From Aliamphritea hakodatensis (GTDB taxonomy: Bacteria; Pseudomonadota; Gammaproteobacteria; Pseudomonadales; Balneatricaceae): a stretch of DNA of 64,000 nt. Positions 1 to 8,366 of the stretch are shown here, piece after piece. Position 1 is the stretch's first letter, and the number at the start of each line of letters is the position of its first letter. The stretch lies in the NCBI RefSeq assembly GCF_024347195.1, contig NZ_AP025281.1, positions 2,976,001 to 3,040,000 of the forward strand. The letters run 5' to 3'. The notes beneath the pieces are model-generated. The model saw only the letters and a list, made by a program, of their open reading frames with translations, did not search any database and was not told the origin of the DNA. The translations under genes and the position numbers were made by a program.

Positions 1-510
1 AATAACAATGCACCAGTAATATTCTCCCCGGATGGCATGCAGCATAATCAGTTCAGATACTTCACCACTGATCACCTTCTGCATCCATGGGGCATGGCTG
101 TAATCCGCTTCCAGCTCCGGCCGGGTTGAATAGACCGTCAGGCCCTGAAAATCCACCAGGGTTTCTTTATAACGGCGGCCGATCACCGACAGATTTTGCA
201 TAAAATCACTGACGTAGCCACGCATCTGCTCAGGCTGCAATACCCCCTGACGCATCACCGGAAAAGCGGCATGATCCCGCAGAACAATTAACTGGTTAGC
301 AAGAAAGCGCTCGAACTCTGCCACCAGCGTCTGACTTTCATGGCGCAGATGCTCCTGCCGCAATTCCTGCATGACACCGTTAATCCGCAGACCGACCAGG
401 ACGACTACCAGAACCCCCATGACAGCAATACTCAGGGCAGTCAGGCGGGCAACCCCTCTGGCAATACTGGGTTTACGTGTTTTGCGCTCAGGCGCTTGCC
501 GGACAGACAT
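1..510 (-). CDS. Membrane sensor protein, N-terminal part (runs off the left edge)
   Basis: An open frame of 170 codons begins at an ATG (508-510) and runs to the first base of the window without a stop, so only the N-terminus is seen. The protein starts with a basic cytoplasmic stretch (RQAPERKTRK), then one hydrophobic segment at about residues 24-42, then an extracytoplasmic helical region resembling the start of a Cache/four-helix sensor. This layout is typical of histidine kinases, diguanylate cyclases and chemoreceptors; the output domain is outside the window and cannot be named. The ATG lies 2 nt after the stop of the periplasmic binding-protein gene, so the two are surely co-transcribed and probably translationally coupled. 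By analogy with LuxP-LuxQ and TorT-TorS, the binding protein may present its ligand to this sensor (inference). Confidence 0.75.
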   Translation of the reverse strand, partial: MSVRQAPERKTRKPSIARGVARLTALSIAVMGVLVVVLVGLRINGVMQELRQEHLRHESQTLVAEFERFLANQLIVLRDHAAFPVMRQGVLQPEQMRGYVSDFMQNLSVIGRRYKETLVDFQGLTVYSTRPELEADYSHAPWMQKVISGEVSELIMLHAIRGEYYWCIVI

Positions 511-512
511 AT

Positions 513-1724
513 TTATTCAGACTCCAGAATAATATTCCCCTGCCCGTTATAACGGGCCATACGCAAATCCTGAGGGCCGAGCGCCTCATGGGCATCCGGC
601 TGTTGCGGGGTGAATACAGAAAAGGGCTGCCGGTAGGTTTTAATCAGCCCTTCAACTGGCTGCTGCAGCCGGTTAAGTGCCGCACGGATACCCGCCCGGT
701 CTGCCACTACATCTCCACTCAGGCCTGCCTGCTCAATCGCGGCAATCATCAGTCTGGTCAGATCATAGGCATGAATAAACCCAGCCGGGGCCTTAATATC
801 ACTGGCGCTGATCACATCGGAAAAATTGTCACGGGCTTGTTGTAACACCTGTTCAGCCAGCGGCGTACGGGGCAGTTCCAGAAATGAAAAACGGGTCTGG
901 ATAAATTTAAGGTCTGTCTGCCGGCGGATTTCAGCGGACACATCCAAGGCGAAATCCCCACCGGTAATCCCCCAGTGGCTGCGTACAGGCAGTCTCAGGG
1001 AAGGATCGTCCGCCATCGCCTGCAGCAGCACCTTCCCTTCAGGCGCATTGGCGACCAGAAAAATCACATCAGCGCCGGAGTCTCTGGCCTGACGCAGGAT
1101 ACTTCTGGCATTGTATTGTCCCAGCGACCAGTTAAACCAGCTAACGCCGGCTACCTCCAGCCCTCTTTCCGCCAGCGCACTGAGCATATTATTTTCGTTT
1201 GAGCGGCCCCAGCCAGTATTCTCAAGTAACAGATAGGGCCTGCTGAAGCCTTCCCTGTCGACCGCCTGGGCCGTGATAAATTCACCGGCCTTACTGTCAT
1301 CAACCGACAACCTGTAAATCCAGTTTTCCGCCTCTTTACTGCGGGTAATAGGGGCCGCGGCTGCCCATGGATCAAGCAGAAGAATTTTTTGCCGGTTGAT
1401 GAATGACTGATTGGCCAGCAGCGGTGGCGAATGCAAACCGCTGAATATCAGCAAGCCACGGTCATCCTTCAGGAAGGCTTCCAGGTTCGCCTTACTTCGG
1501 GAAGAGTTGCCCCGGTGATCACGGATAACAATTTCAAACCGGTATCCTTCTATCTGAAAATCACGTTCCTTCAGTGCGGTATACATGCCCCGGTAAATCG
1601 ATTCTGTTGCCTGCCGCGAAATGCTGTTATCTGCATCAATATACAGCCGCATCAGCTTATCCCGGGCAAACACCGGCCAGGCCAGCACACACACCATCAG
1701 AAAAATGATCAGACGTAGCTGCAT
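513..1724 (-). CDS. Periplasmic type 1 (leucine-binding-like) substrate-binding protein, probable sensor partner
   Basis: A 403-residue protein with an N-terminal signal peptide ending near WPVFA and no lipobox. The rest fits the type 1 periplasmic binding fold (Peripla_BP_6 / ABC branched-chain binding family): it has alternating alpha/beta motifs, an early inter-lobe segment (LLIFSGLHSPPLL) and a middle segment (SGADVIFLVANAPEG). No permease or ATPase gene is adjacent; the neighbours are a response regulator upstream (41-nt gap) and a membrane sensor downstream (2-nt gap). This suggests a ligand-sensing accessory rather than a transporter component. A GGGAG ribosome site precedes the ATG. 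The ligand cannot be predicted from sequence. Confidence 0.82.
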   Translation of the reverse strand: MQLRLIIFLMVCVLAWPVFARDKLMRLYIDADNSISRQATESIYRGMYTALKERDFQIEGYRFEIVIRDHRGNSSRSKANLEAFLKDDRGLLIFSGLHSPPLLANQSFINRQKILLLDPWAAAAPITRSKEAENWIYRLSVDDSKAGEFITAQAVDREGFSRPYLLLENTGWGRSNENNMLSALAERGLEVAGVSWFNWSLGQYNARSILRQARDSGADVIFLVANAPEGKVLLQAMADDPSLRLPVRSHWGITGGDFALDVSAEIRRQTDLKFIQTRFSFLELPRTPLAEQVLQQARDNFSDVISASDIKAPAGFIHAYDLTRLMIAAIEQAGLSGDVVADRAGIRAALNRLQQPVEGLIKTYRQPFSVFTPQQPDAHEALGPQDLRMARYNGQGNIILESE

Positions 1725-1765
1725 ATCGGTTACTCCCTATTCAGAAGGCGAACGTATTCAGGCGC

Positions 1766-2386
1766 TTATGCTTCCTTACGGTTTGAATTCATCACCAGAT
1801 GTTGCGCCAGTTCACGCAGCCTCCGGTTGTCGAACGGTTTGGCCAGCACTTCATCGGCACCGCAATCCAGCGCCTTTTTCAGCGCCGCCGACGGCAGTGC
1901 AGAAATCACCAGAATCCTGCAGTCACAGATTTGCCGGTTGCCCCGTATATAGCGAATCACTTCGTAGCCATCCAGCCCCGGCATACTCAGGTCCAGCAAC
2001 ACCAGATCCGGCCTTTCCTGCAGCATCAGACTGCCTGCCTGAAATCCGTCAGCCGCTTCATGTACTTCCCAGCGTAACGGCCGTAATACCCGGTTAATGG
2101 CCCGGCGGACATCCTTTTCATCATCAACAATCAACACTTTAGGGGCACTGTGAACCACCGTTTCTGCGATGGAAGACTCACCGTCCGGACTGGCTGTGTG
2201 CTGTAGCTCAGCCGGTACCGGCAGCCCGTTGTCGTTCAGAAAGGCCAGAAAATCATCTTCAGGTACACGGTGATTTCCCCCGGGTAAACGGAACGCTTTG
2301 AGCTTGCCGCTGGTGATCCAGCGCAGCACCGTTCGGGGGTTTACGTTGCACAGAGTCGCGATCTGGCCGCTGGTAAATGTCTGCAT
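1766..2386 (-). CDS. Response regulator with N-terminal excisionase/MerR-type helix-turn-helix and C-terminal receiver
   Basis: A 206-residue protein with its domains in reverse of the usual order. Residues about 4-50 are an excisionase-family winged HTH (SGQIATLCNVNPRTVLRWI then GKLKAFRLPGGNHR). A short linker follows, then a CheY-like receiver at about 83-200 containing the acidic pair VDDEKD, the phospho-acceptor Asp in LVLLDLSMPG, the Ser in VISA and the Lys in AKPF. All receiver catalytic residues are present, so it should be phosphorylated by a partner kinase, plausibly the sensor two genes downstream. AAGGAG precedes the ATG. The HTH is related to BldC/Xis proteins, which bind DNA as head-to-tail arrays; a matching repeat array lies directly upstream (2412-2465). 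The target genes are unknown; autoregulation is an inference. Confidence 0.85.
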   Translation of the reverse strand: MQTFTSGQIATLCNVNPRTVLRWITSGKLKAFRLPGGNHRVPEDDFLAFLNDNGLPVPAELQHTASPDGESSIAETVVHSAPKVLIVDDEKDVRRAINRVLRPLRWEVHEAADGFQAGSLMLQERPDLVLLDLSMPGLDGYEVIRYIRGNRQICDCRILVISALPSAALKKALDCGADEVLAKPFDNRRLRELAQHLVMNSNRKEA

Positions 2387-2411
2387 AGAGGCTCCTTAAC
2401 TCTTCTCTATC

Positions 2412-2465
2412 ATAGACACTTTTCAGACAAATGCGACTTATCGGACAAATCAGACATTCAGGACA
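2412..2465. promoter_or_regulatory. Array of 9-bp-phased direct repeats upstream of the excisionase-type regulator
   Basis: Reading the plus strand, copies of a TCRGACA-like heptamer start at 2423 (TCAGACA), 2432 (TGCGACT, degenerate), 2441 (TCGGACA) and 2450 (TCAGACA). A variant CAGGACA lies at 2459 and ATAGACA at 2412. Four intervals are exactly 9 bp. The array lies between the uvrB terminator and the regulator start codon, so it occupies the promoter region of the three-gene signalling operon. It is a candidate operator for that regulator. Confidence 0.5.
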
Positions 2466-2502
2466 CAGCCGACAGCGGAGTGTTGGGGGCAAACAGCAGG
2501 CA

Positions 2503-2530
2503 CAAAAAACCCGGCATGTGCCGGGTTTTC
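2503..2530 (-). terminator. Rho-independent terminator of uvrB
   Basis: The arms AACCCGGCA and TGCCGGGTT form a GC-rich hairpin with a 2-nt loop. On the minus strand it is followed by a run of six T. It lies 14 nt beyond the uvrB stop codon. Confidence 0.85.
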
Positions 2531-2543
2531 CTGAAGAACGCTA

Positions 2544-4559
2544 TTACAAACCGCTGTGTTTGAGCTTTTCCAGCTGATCCCGGAAATGTGCGGCTTTCTC
2601 AAACTCAAGGTTTTTCGCCGCTTCATACATCTGGTCTTCAAGCTTGCTCATGGCTTTCGCCAGTTCCGGCCCGCTCAGCTGTGCCGGATCAACATTGTAT
2701 TCTGCAGTGGCTTCAGCCACCTTCTTCGCCGCCTTGCTGCTCTTACGGCCCGGAATAGACGAAGCCCCTTCCATAATGTCAGCCACCGACTTTTTGATGC
2801 CTTTGGGCACAATGCCGTGCTTCTCGTTATGCTCCATCTGCTTTTCACGGCGACGTTCGGTTTCATCCATCGCCCGCTGCATGGAGCCGGTTACCCGGTC
2901 CGCATACAGAATCGCCCGGCCATTGATATTACGGGCTGCCCGGCCGATGGTCTGAATCATTGACGTTTCCGAACGCAGGAAGCCTTCTTTATCCGCATCC
3001 AGAATCGCCACCAAGCCTACTTCCGGCATATCAATGCCTTCACGTAACAGGTTAATCCCCACCAGTACATCGAACTCACCAATCCGCAGGTCACGGATAA
3101 TTTCCACCCGCTCCACGGTATCAATATCGGAATGAAGATAACGAACCCGAACCCCGTGTTCATCCAGATACTCGGTCAGATCTTCCGCCATCCGCTTGGT
3201 CAGCACCGTGACGATTACCCGTTCTTTATTGGCAGCGACCTTATTGATTTCACCTAACAGGTTATCGACCTGGGTTTGTGCCGGTCGTACTTCCACCAGC
3301 GGGTCCAGCAGCCCGGTGGGGCGTACCACCTGCTCTACTACCTGACCGGCATTAGCTGCTTCATATTTACCCGGAGTTGCGGAAACAAAAATCATCTGGG
3401 GAGAAATCGACTCCCATTCCTCGAACCGCATTGGCCGGTTATCCAGCGCAGACGGCAAGCGGAAGCCATATTCCACCAGTGTCTCTTTGCGGGACCGGTC
3501 ACCCTTATACATCGCGCCTAACTGCGGCACGGTCACATGGGATTCATCGATCACCACCAGCGCATCATCCGGCAGATAATCGAACAGGGTCGGCGGTGCA
3601 GCACCCGGGTCACGGCCGGACAGATAACGGGAATAGTTTTCAATACCTGAGCAGTAGCCCAGCTCCATGATCATTTCCATATCATAGAGGGTCCGCTGTT
3701 CAAGGCGTTGCGCTTCCACCAGCTTGTCGTGATCGCGCAATTGTTTCAGGCGTTCTTGCAGCTCTACTTTAATTTTATCGACCGCGGCCACCAGTATTTC
3801 CCGGGGGGTAACATAGTGGGATTTCGGATAAATCGTTGCCCGGGGCACTTTGCGCAGCACCTCGCCAGTCAGCGGGTCGAAATAGCTGATGTTTTCAACT
3901 TCATCATCAAACAGTTCGATGCGCACCGCTTCTTTTTCAGATTCTGCCGGGAAAACGTCAATCACATCCCCCCGTACCCGGTAGGTACCCCGGTGCAGTT
4001 CAATATCATTGCGGGTGTACTGAAGCTCAGCTAAACGGCGCAGAACAAAGCGCTGATCAATCTCATCGCCACGGTCCAGATGTAACATCATGCCAAGATA
4101 AGACTTAGGATCACCCAGACCGTAAATTGCTGACACGGTGGCAACAATGATCGCGTCTTCGCGCTCCAGCAATGCTTTGGTCGCCGACAGCCGCATCTGT
4201 TCAATGTGGTCGTTTATGGACGCATCTTTCTCGATGAAGGTATCCGAGGACGGCACGTAGGCTTCAGGCTGATAGTAATCATAGTAAGACACGAAGTACT
4301 CAACCGAGTTGTTCGGGAAAAACTCCCGGAACTCACCGTACAGCTGGGCTGCCAGGGTCTTGTTATGGGCCAGCACGATGGTTGGCCGCTGCAACTCAGC
4401 AACCACATTTGCAACTGTAAAGGTTTTCCCTGAGCCGGTTACCCCAAGTAAAGTCTGCGCAGTTAACCCTGCATTGATACCCGTTACCAGCCCTTCAATC
4501 GCCGCCGGCTGATCACCGGCGGGCTGGAAATTCGACTTTACCTGAAAGCGTTGCTTCAT
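2544..4559 (-). CDS. uvrB: UvrABC excinuclease subunit B
   Basis: Damage-verifying DNA helicase of nucleotide excision repair; it is loaded by UvrA and recruits UvrC. The ATG at 4557-4559 gives 671 residues (E. coli 673) starting MKQRFQVKSNFQPAGDQ; the longer open frame begins only with TTG and would place the start on the promoter. Visible motifs are Walker A GVTGSGKT, the beta-hairpin region YYDYYQPEAYVP, DESHVTVPQ, the helicase motif near INLLREGIDMPEV, QTIGRAARN, and a C-terminal UVR motif (MYEAAKNLEFEKAAHFRD) for UvrC contact. It is monocistronic, with a sigma-70 promoter at 4605-4634 and a terminator. I see no convincing LexA box in front, unlike E. coli uvrB. Confidence 0.97.
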   Translation of the reverse strand: MKQRFQVKSNFQPAGDQPAAIEGLVTGINAGLTAQTLLGVTGSGKTFTVANVVAELQRPTIVLAHNKTLAAQLYGEFREFFPNNSVEYFVSYYDYYQPEAYVPSSDTFIEKDASINDHIEQMRLSATKALLEREDAIIVATVSAIYGLGDPKSYLGMMLHLDRGDEIDQRFVLRRLAELQYTRNDIELHRGTYRVRGDVIDVFPAESEKEAVRIELFDDEVENISYFDPLTGEVLRKVPRATIYPKSHYVTPREILVAAVDKIKVELQERLKQLRDHDKLVEAQRLEQRTLYDMEMIMELGYCSGIENYSRYLSGRDPGAAPPTLFDYLPDDALVVIDESHVTVPQLGAMYKGDRSRKETLVEYGFRLPSALDNRPMRFEEWESISPQMIFVSATPGKYEAANAGQVVEQVVRPTGLLDPLVEVRPAQTQVDNLLGEINKVAANKERVIVTVLTKRMAEDLTEYLDEHGVRVRYLHSDIDTVERVEIIRDLRIGEFDVLVGINLLREGIDMPEVGLVAILDADKEGFLRSETSMIQTIGRAARNINGRAILYADRVTGSMQRAMDETERRREKQMEHNEKHGIVPKGIKKSVADIMEGASSIPGRKSSKAAKKVAEATAEYNVDPAQLSGPELAKAMSKLEDQMYEAAKNLEFEKAAHFRDQLEKLKHSGL

Positions 4560-4604
4560 AATGTGAGTTCGCTTGTATCGCTGCATAAAATAAGAGAATC
4601 GGGG

Positions 4605-4634
4605 ATTATACCCGGCAGGCCGAAAGAGGGACAA
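4605..4634 (-). promoter_or_regulatory. Predicted sigma-70 promoter of uvrB
   Basis: On the minus strand a perfect TATAAT (4605-4610) is preceded, at 18 bp, by TTGTCC (4629-4634). Transcription would begin near 4598, about 40 nt before the ATG chosen for uvrB. Confidence 0.6.
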
Positions 4635-4794
4635 ACGAATCTGTTACCTGAATTTAAAAAACAAAGCGTTATTTCATAAATATGTCGCTTTTTTACGGTT
4701 CAGGGGGATGCTTACTCACATTGGTTTCCGGTATGATTGTGCGGTTAATCGACCGTGGAATAAATCCACATTTTCAGAGGATATGGGCTTGGAT

Positions 4795-5976
4795 ATGCAA
4801 CTTTCCGACCGCGTAAACAGTATCAAACCTTCCCCGACACTGGCGGTAACCAACCGTGCTGCCGAATTACGTGCAGCGGGTCAGAACATTATCGGCCTGG
4901 GTGCCGGCGAACCTGATTTTGATACCCCGGAACACATTAAAACCGCAGCAATTACCGCGCTGAACAACGGCTTCACCAAATACACCGCTGTTGACGGTAC
5001 GCCAGCTCTGAAAACCGCGATTATTAATAAATTAAAACGTGATAACGGCTTTGATTACGAAGCTAACCAGATTCTGGTTTCATGTGGTGGTAAGCAGAGT
5101 TTCTTTAACCTGTCGATGGCCCTGCTGAACGCAGGTGATGAAGTCATCATCCCGGCTCCGTACTGGGTGTCTTACCCGGATATGGTTCTGATGGGTGAAG
5201 GTAAGCCGGTTATCGTAACAACTGAACAGTCTGCCCGCTTCAAGATCACGCCGGAACAGCTGGAAGCAGCCATCACTGAACGCACTAAACTGCTGGTGCT
5301 GAACAGCCCGTCTAACCCGACCGGCGTTGCTTACGAACTGGACGAACTGAAAGCCCTGGGTGAAGTGCTGAAGAAGCACCCTCACGTGATGGTGGCCAGC
5401 GATGACATGTACGAACACATCATGTTCGACGACAAGCCATTCGTGAACATCCTGAATGCCTGTCCTGAACTGTATGACCGTACCATCGTACTGAACGGTG
5501 TATCCAAGGCTTACTCCATGACAGGCTGGCGTATCGGTTACGCAGCAGGTCCTGCGAAGCTCATCGGTGCGATGAAAAAGATCCAGTCCCAGAGCACTTC
5601 TAACCCAACCTCTATCTCTCAGGTCGCGGCTGAAGCGGCACTGGAAGGCGGCCTGGAATGTGTCAACGAAATGCTGGTTGCGTTCCAGGCGCGCCGTGAC
5701 TTCGTTGTAAACAAACTGAACGAAATCGAAGGCGTTGACTGTCTGGATGTTGATGGCACCTTCTACGCTTTCCCAAGCTTCCACGCCATCATCGACAATG
5801 ATGACCGTTTTGCTGATGACATCGCGCTGGCTGAATTCCTGTTGCAGGAAGCCGGTGTTGCACTGGTACCGGGCTCTGCTTTCGGTGCGCCGGGCAACAT
5901 GCGTCTGTCTTTCGCTACATCTATGGAAGTACTGGACGACGCAATCAACCGTATCAAGAAAGCCCTGCAGGGCTGA
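4795..5976 (+). CDS. Class I PLP-dependent aminotransferase (aspartate aminotransferase-like)
   Basis: A 393-residue protein from ATG 4795 (MQLSDRVNSIKPSPT; ATG 4783 in the same frame is an alternative four residues longer). It is a fold-type I aminotransferase of the Thermus/Rhizobium AspC type: GAGEPDFDTP at the N-terminus, SPSNPTG, the PLP-binding lysine in SKAYSMTGWR (about residue 238), and the C-terminal substrate-carboxylate arginine in NMRLSFA. It most likely interconverts aspartate/2-oxoglutarate and oxaloacetate/glutamate, possibly with prephenate side activity; specificity cannot be settled by eye. It is transcribed alone, divergently from uvrB, and closed by a strong terminator. 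Confidence 0.9.
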   Translation: MQLSDRVNSIKPSPTLAVTNRAAELRAAGQNIIGLGAGEPDFDTPEHIKTAAITALNNGFTKYTAVDGTPALKTAIINKLKRDNGFDYEANQILVSCGGKQSFFNLSMALLNAGDEVIIPAPYWVSYPDMVLMGEGKPVIVTTEQSARFKITPEQLEAAITERTKLLVLNSPSNPTGVAYELDELKALGEVLKKHPHVMVASDDMYEHIMFDDKPFVNILNACPELYDRTIVLNGVSKAYSMTGWRIGYAAGPAKLIGAMKKIQSQSTSNPTSISQVAAEAALEGGLECVNEMLVAFQARRDFVVNKLNEIEGVDCLDVDGTFYAFPSFHAIIDNDDRFADDIALAEFLLQEAGVALVPGSAFGAPGNMRLSFATSMEVLDDAINRIKKALQG

Positions 5977-5991
5977 TTTTACCGTTAAAAG

Positions 5992-6017
5992 AAAACCGGG
6001 CAACTGCCCGGTTTTTT
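5992..6017 (+). terminator. Rho-independent terminator of the aminotransferase gene
   Basis: The arms AAAACCGGGC and GCCCGGTTTT enclose the loop AACT and are followed by more T residues, 16 nt after the stop codon. Confidence 0.88.
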
Positions 6018-6337
6018 ATTGCCTGTCAGCTATATCTCAACCACAAAAACACCACAAAACAGCCGTTTCATTTTCATATCCGCTCAGAAAATAACTTGAA
6101 GAACACCCAAACCCGGACTGTACTTACCCTTACCTGCTTTTATTTGAAAAGTGTTTTTAGCCGCTACATAGCAAGACCGCAGCAAGACCCGGGAACATCT
6201 CAGCTGCTCGCCACTATGCAGTAAACCTGTGGGAGCCACCGTAATAACAGACGACTGACAGCAACATAACGATCAGGCATTGCAGGCCTTACCCCCGACA
6301 GTCGCTGACCGGCTTCACCCCCAGGGAGGAGTATGTC
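6018..6337 (+). other. Intergenic leader region of the L,D-transpeptidase gene
   Basis: This 320-nt stretch holds no convincing coding frame. It must contain the promoter of the following gene. TTGAAA- and TACATA-like elements occur around 6147-6172, but their spacing (15 bp) is poor, so no promoter is called. A strong GGGAGGAG ribosome site ends the region. Confidence 0.4.
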
Positions 6338-7642
6338 ATGTTTTGCCGAACGATCAGCCAGCCAGCACTTCCCCAGCTCTCCTTGCACGCTCTCGTCTTC
6401 TTCCTGCTGCTCTGCTTATCAGCAACGGCCTCTGCAAACCGACCTGTCATTACACCTCTGGATACCAAACCCTACGATTTTAAAAACCTGCAACAGGCCA
6501 TCGGTTTTTATCAGACCCTGAGCACATTGCCCTGGCCTACCCTGCGGAAAACCAACAAGCTGCTACGACTGGAAGACAGCCATCCGGATCTGGCAGTTAT
6601 GCGCCACCAGCTGTTACTGCTGGGCGACCTCTCCGCGCCGTATACCGACCCGGAAACCGACGGCAGTCTTGAGTATTTCGACGGTAATCTGGAACAGGCT
6701 CTCATGCATTTTCAGCAGCGCCACGGCATTAAAGTGGATGGCATTCTTGGCCCGCAAAGCCGCAAAGCGCTGAACATGTCACCGGCTCACCGTATCCAGC
6801 AACTGGCGCTGAATATTCATCGCCAGAACCAGTTTGCTGAGAAAATCAGTAACCGGTTTATTCAGGTGAATATTCCGGAATTTCGTCTGCGTTTATATGA
6901 CCAACAGCAACTCCTCCTGGAGATGAAAACCATCGTCGGCAGAAAGACCCGTAAAACCCCGGTTTTCGACACCCACATCCAGGCACTTGTAATTAACCCC
7001 TCCTGGAACGTGCCCCGCAGCATTGCCTTCAAAGATATTCTGCCCCGCTGGCAGGCTGACCCTGGCTATCTGGCACGGAAAAACCTGCAGGTACTGTCGG
7101 GCTGGCACTCATCCACCCCGGTTCCTGAAGAAAATATAGATCTGAACAAAATGTATCAGGGCGATGAGTTTCAGCGCCTCTGGGAGCCACCCGGTGCCGG
7201 AAATACTCTGGGGCGAATTAAGTTTGTCTCCCGTAGCCAGTACGCCATTTACCTGCATGACACCTCTGCACCGCGGCTGTTCGACGAACACCGCCGGGCA
7301 TTCAGTTCCGGCTGTATCCGGGTGGCCAGAGCACGGCAACTGGCTGACACTCTGCTGGCACTGAGTGAGCAGGAAACAGTGTCTCTGGACCCCATACTCG
7401 ACCACTCCCAAACCGAAACATTGCCGCTTCAGCAACCGGTCAATTTGCATGTCACCTACTGGACGGCCTGGATCGGCCCCCGGGGCACGTTAAATTTTCG
7501 CGAAGATCTGTATAAACGTGATCGCTGGCAAATTCAGGAACATCAGCAGCAACTGGCTGAAATCATAAATAAAAGTGCTGCCCAACCGGTACTGGAGACC
7601 GCGCAGGCAGACATATCACCATCACCTGAAGCACATAATTAG
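6338..7642 (+). CDS. L,D-transpeptidase with peptidoglycan-binding domain (LdtD/YcbB family)
   Basis: A secreted 434-residue protein. The start ATG 6338 follows GGGAGGAG at 6 nt. A signal peptide (about residues 1-34, hydrophobic core FFLLLCLS, cleavage near SANR) is followed by a PG_binding_1 domain (FQQRHGIKVDGILGP, about 126-148). A YkuD catalytic domain follows, with the conserved AFSSGCIRV stretch carrying the nucleophile Cys (about residue 326) and an upstream His in YLHD. It is predicted to make 3-3 cross-links or attach proteins to meso-DAP in the periplasm. At 434 residues it is shorter than E. coli LdtD (615), mostly before the binding domain. The mepK-like gene follows by 115 nt, matching the ycbB-ycbK pairing of E. 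coli. Confidence 0.9.
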   Translation: MFCRTISQPALPQLSLHALVFFLLLCLSATASANRPVITPLDTKPYDFKNLQQAIGFYQTLSTLPWPTLRKTNKLLRLEDSHPDLAVMRHQLLLLGDLSAPYTDPETDGSLEYFDGNLEQALMHFQQRHGIKVDGILGPQSRKALNMSPAHRIQQLALNIHRQNQFAEKISNRFIQVNIPEFRLRLYDQQQLLLEMKTIVGRKTRKTPVFDTHIQALVINPSWNVPRSIAFKDILPRWQADPGYLARKNLQVLSGWHSSTPVPEENIDLNKMYQGDEFQRLWEPPGAGNTLGRIKFVSRSQYAIYLHDTSAPRLFDEHRRAFSSGCIRVARARQLADTLLALSEQETVSLDPILDHSQTETLPLQQPVNLHVTYWTAWIGPRGTLNFREDLYKRDRWQIQEHQQQLAEIINKSAAQPVLETAQADISPSPEAHN

Positions 7643-7697
7643 TGATCATTTTATGTACAGCAGAGACGCTTTCGGGCATAATCCCCAGCCATGATTC

Positions 7698-7720
7698 AGG
7701 GCGGCCAATGCGGCCGCCCT
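7698..7720 (+). repeat. Perfect 9-bp inverted repeat between the transpeptidase and endopeptidase genes
   Basis: The arms AGGGCGGCC and GGCCGCCCT flank the loop AATGC. No T-tract follows, so it is not a canonical terminator; it could stabilise or attenuate the transcript between the two murein genes, or bind a protein. Confidence 0.6.
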
Positions 7721-7757
7721 GGTAGTATTCGTTGACCCTCAGTACCTCACGCACACT

Positions 7758-8354
7758 ATGTCTAAACAGTTTCACAGCCGCAGAAAATTTCTGCGCACCC
7801 TCAGCGGTTTCACCGGCCTGTCTCTGGCCCCTAACGCCTTTTCGCAGATCAACCAGATGCAAATCCCCCTGGCATCCGCTCAGGGTATGCCACTGGCTTC
7901 TCATGCAGAAAAGCAACTGGATTTTTTACACCTGCATACCGGTGAATCCCTGTCGACTACCTTTTTCAGTGACAATCAGTTTGTCGCCACCGAAATGTCC
8001 GATGTGAACTATCTTTTACGGGATCATCATAACGGTGAGGTCTATACCATGAACCCGGACCTGCTGAACTTGCTGTACGACGTACGGACCGCACTGGGAA
8101 CCCAGAAACCCTTCCATGTAATTTCTGCTTACCGCTCACCGGCAACCAACGAAAAATTACGCAAGAACAGCAGCAAAGTCGCTAAGAAGAGCCTGCACAT
8201 GCAGGGCAAAGCCATCGATATCCGGATCCCTGGGGTTGATGTAAAAGACATCCACAAAGCGGCACTGGCGGTTAAAGGCGGTGGCGTTGGCCTCTATACC
8301 CGCAGTGACTTTGTTCACCTGGATGTGGGCCGGGTACGCCGCTGGGGCAAGTAA
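7758..8354 (+). CDS. mepK: MepK-type murein DD/LD-endopeptidase (DUF882, peptidase M15 family), Tat-exported
   Basis: A 198-residue protein. The N-terminus carries a twin-arginine signal (SRRKFLRTLSG) and a weak hydrophobic segment, as in E. coli YcbK/MepK. The zinc-site motifs of the M15 fold are present: SAYRSPATNEKLR, then SLHMQGKAIDIRI (His and Asp ligands), and the C-terminal FVHLDVGRVRRW with the final His ligand. MepK cleaves 3-3 cross-links made by L,D-transpeptidases so that the sacculus can expand, so pairing with the upstream transpeptidase gene is functionally sensible. It ends 12 nt from the convergent membrane-protein gene. Confidence 0.9.
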   Translation: MSKQFHSRRKFLRTLSGFTGLSLAPNAFSQINQMQIPLASAQGMPLASHAEKQLDFLHLHTGESLSTTFFSDNQFVATEMSDVNYLLRDHHNGEVYTMNPDLLNLLYDVRTALGTQKPFHVISAYRSPATNEKLRKNSSKVAKKSLHMQGKAIDIRIPGVDVKDIHKAALAVKGGGVGLYTRSDFVHLDVGRVRRWGK

Positions 8355-8366
8355 AACCCAACACTA

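Noticed and set aside
4560..4794. LexA box in front of uvrB
   Set aside because: No CTGT-N8-ACAG-type palindrome with adequate match was found between uvrB and the aminotransferase gene.
5080..6003. 307-codon minus-strand frame opposite the aminotransferase gene
   Set aside because: Entirely antisense to a clear conserved enzyme; low-complexity composition and no recognisable motif or ribosome site. A codon-bias shadow.
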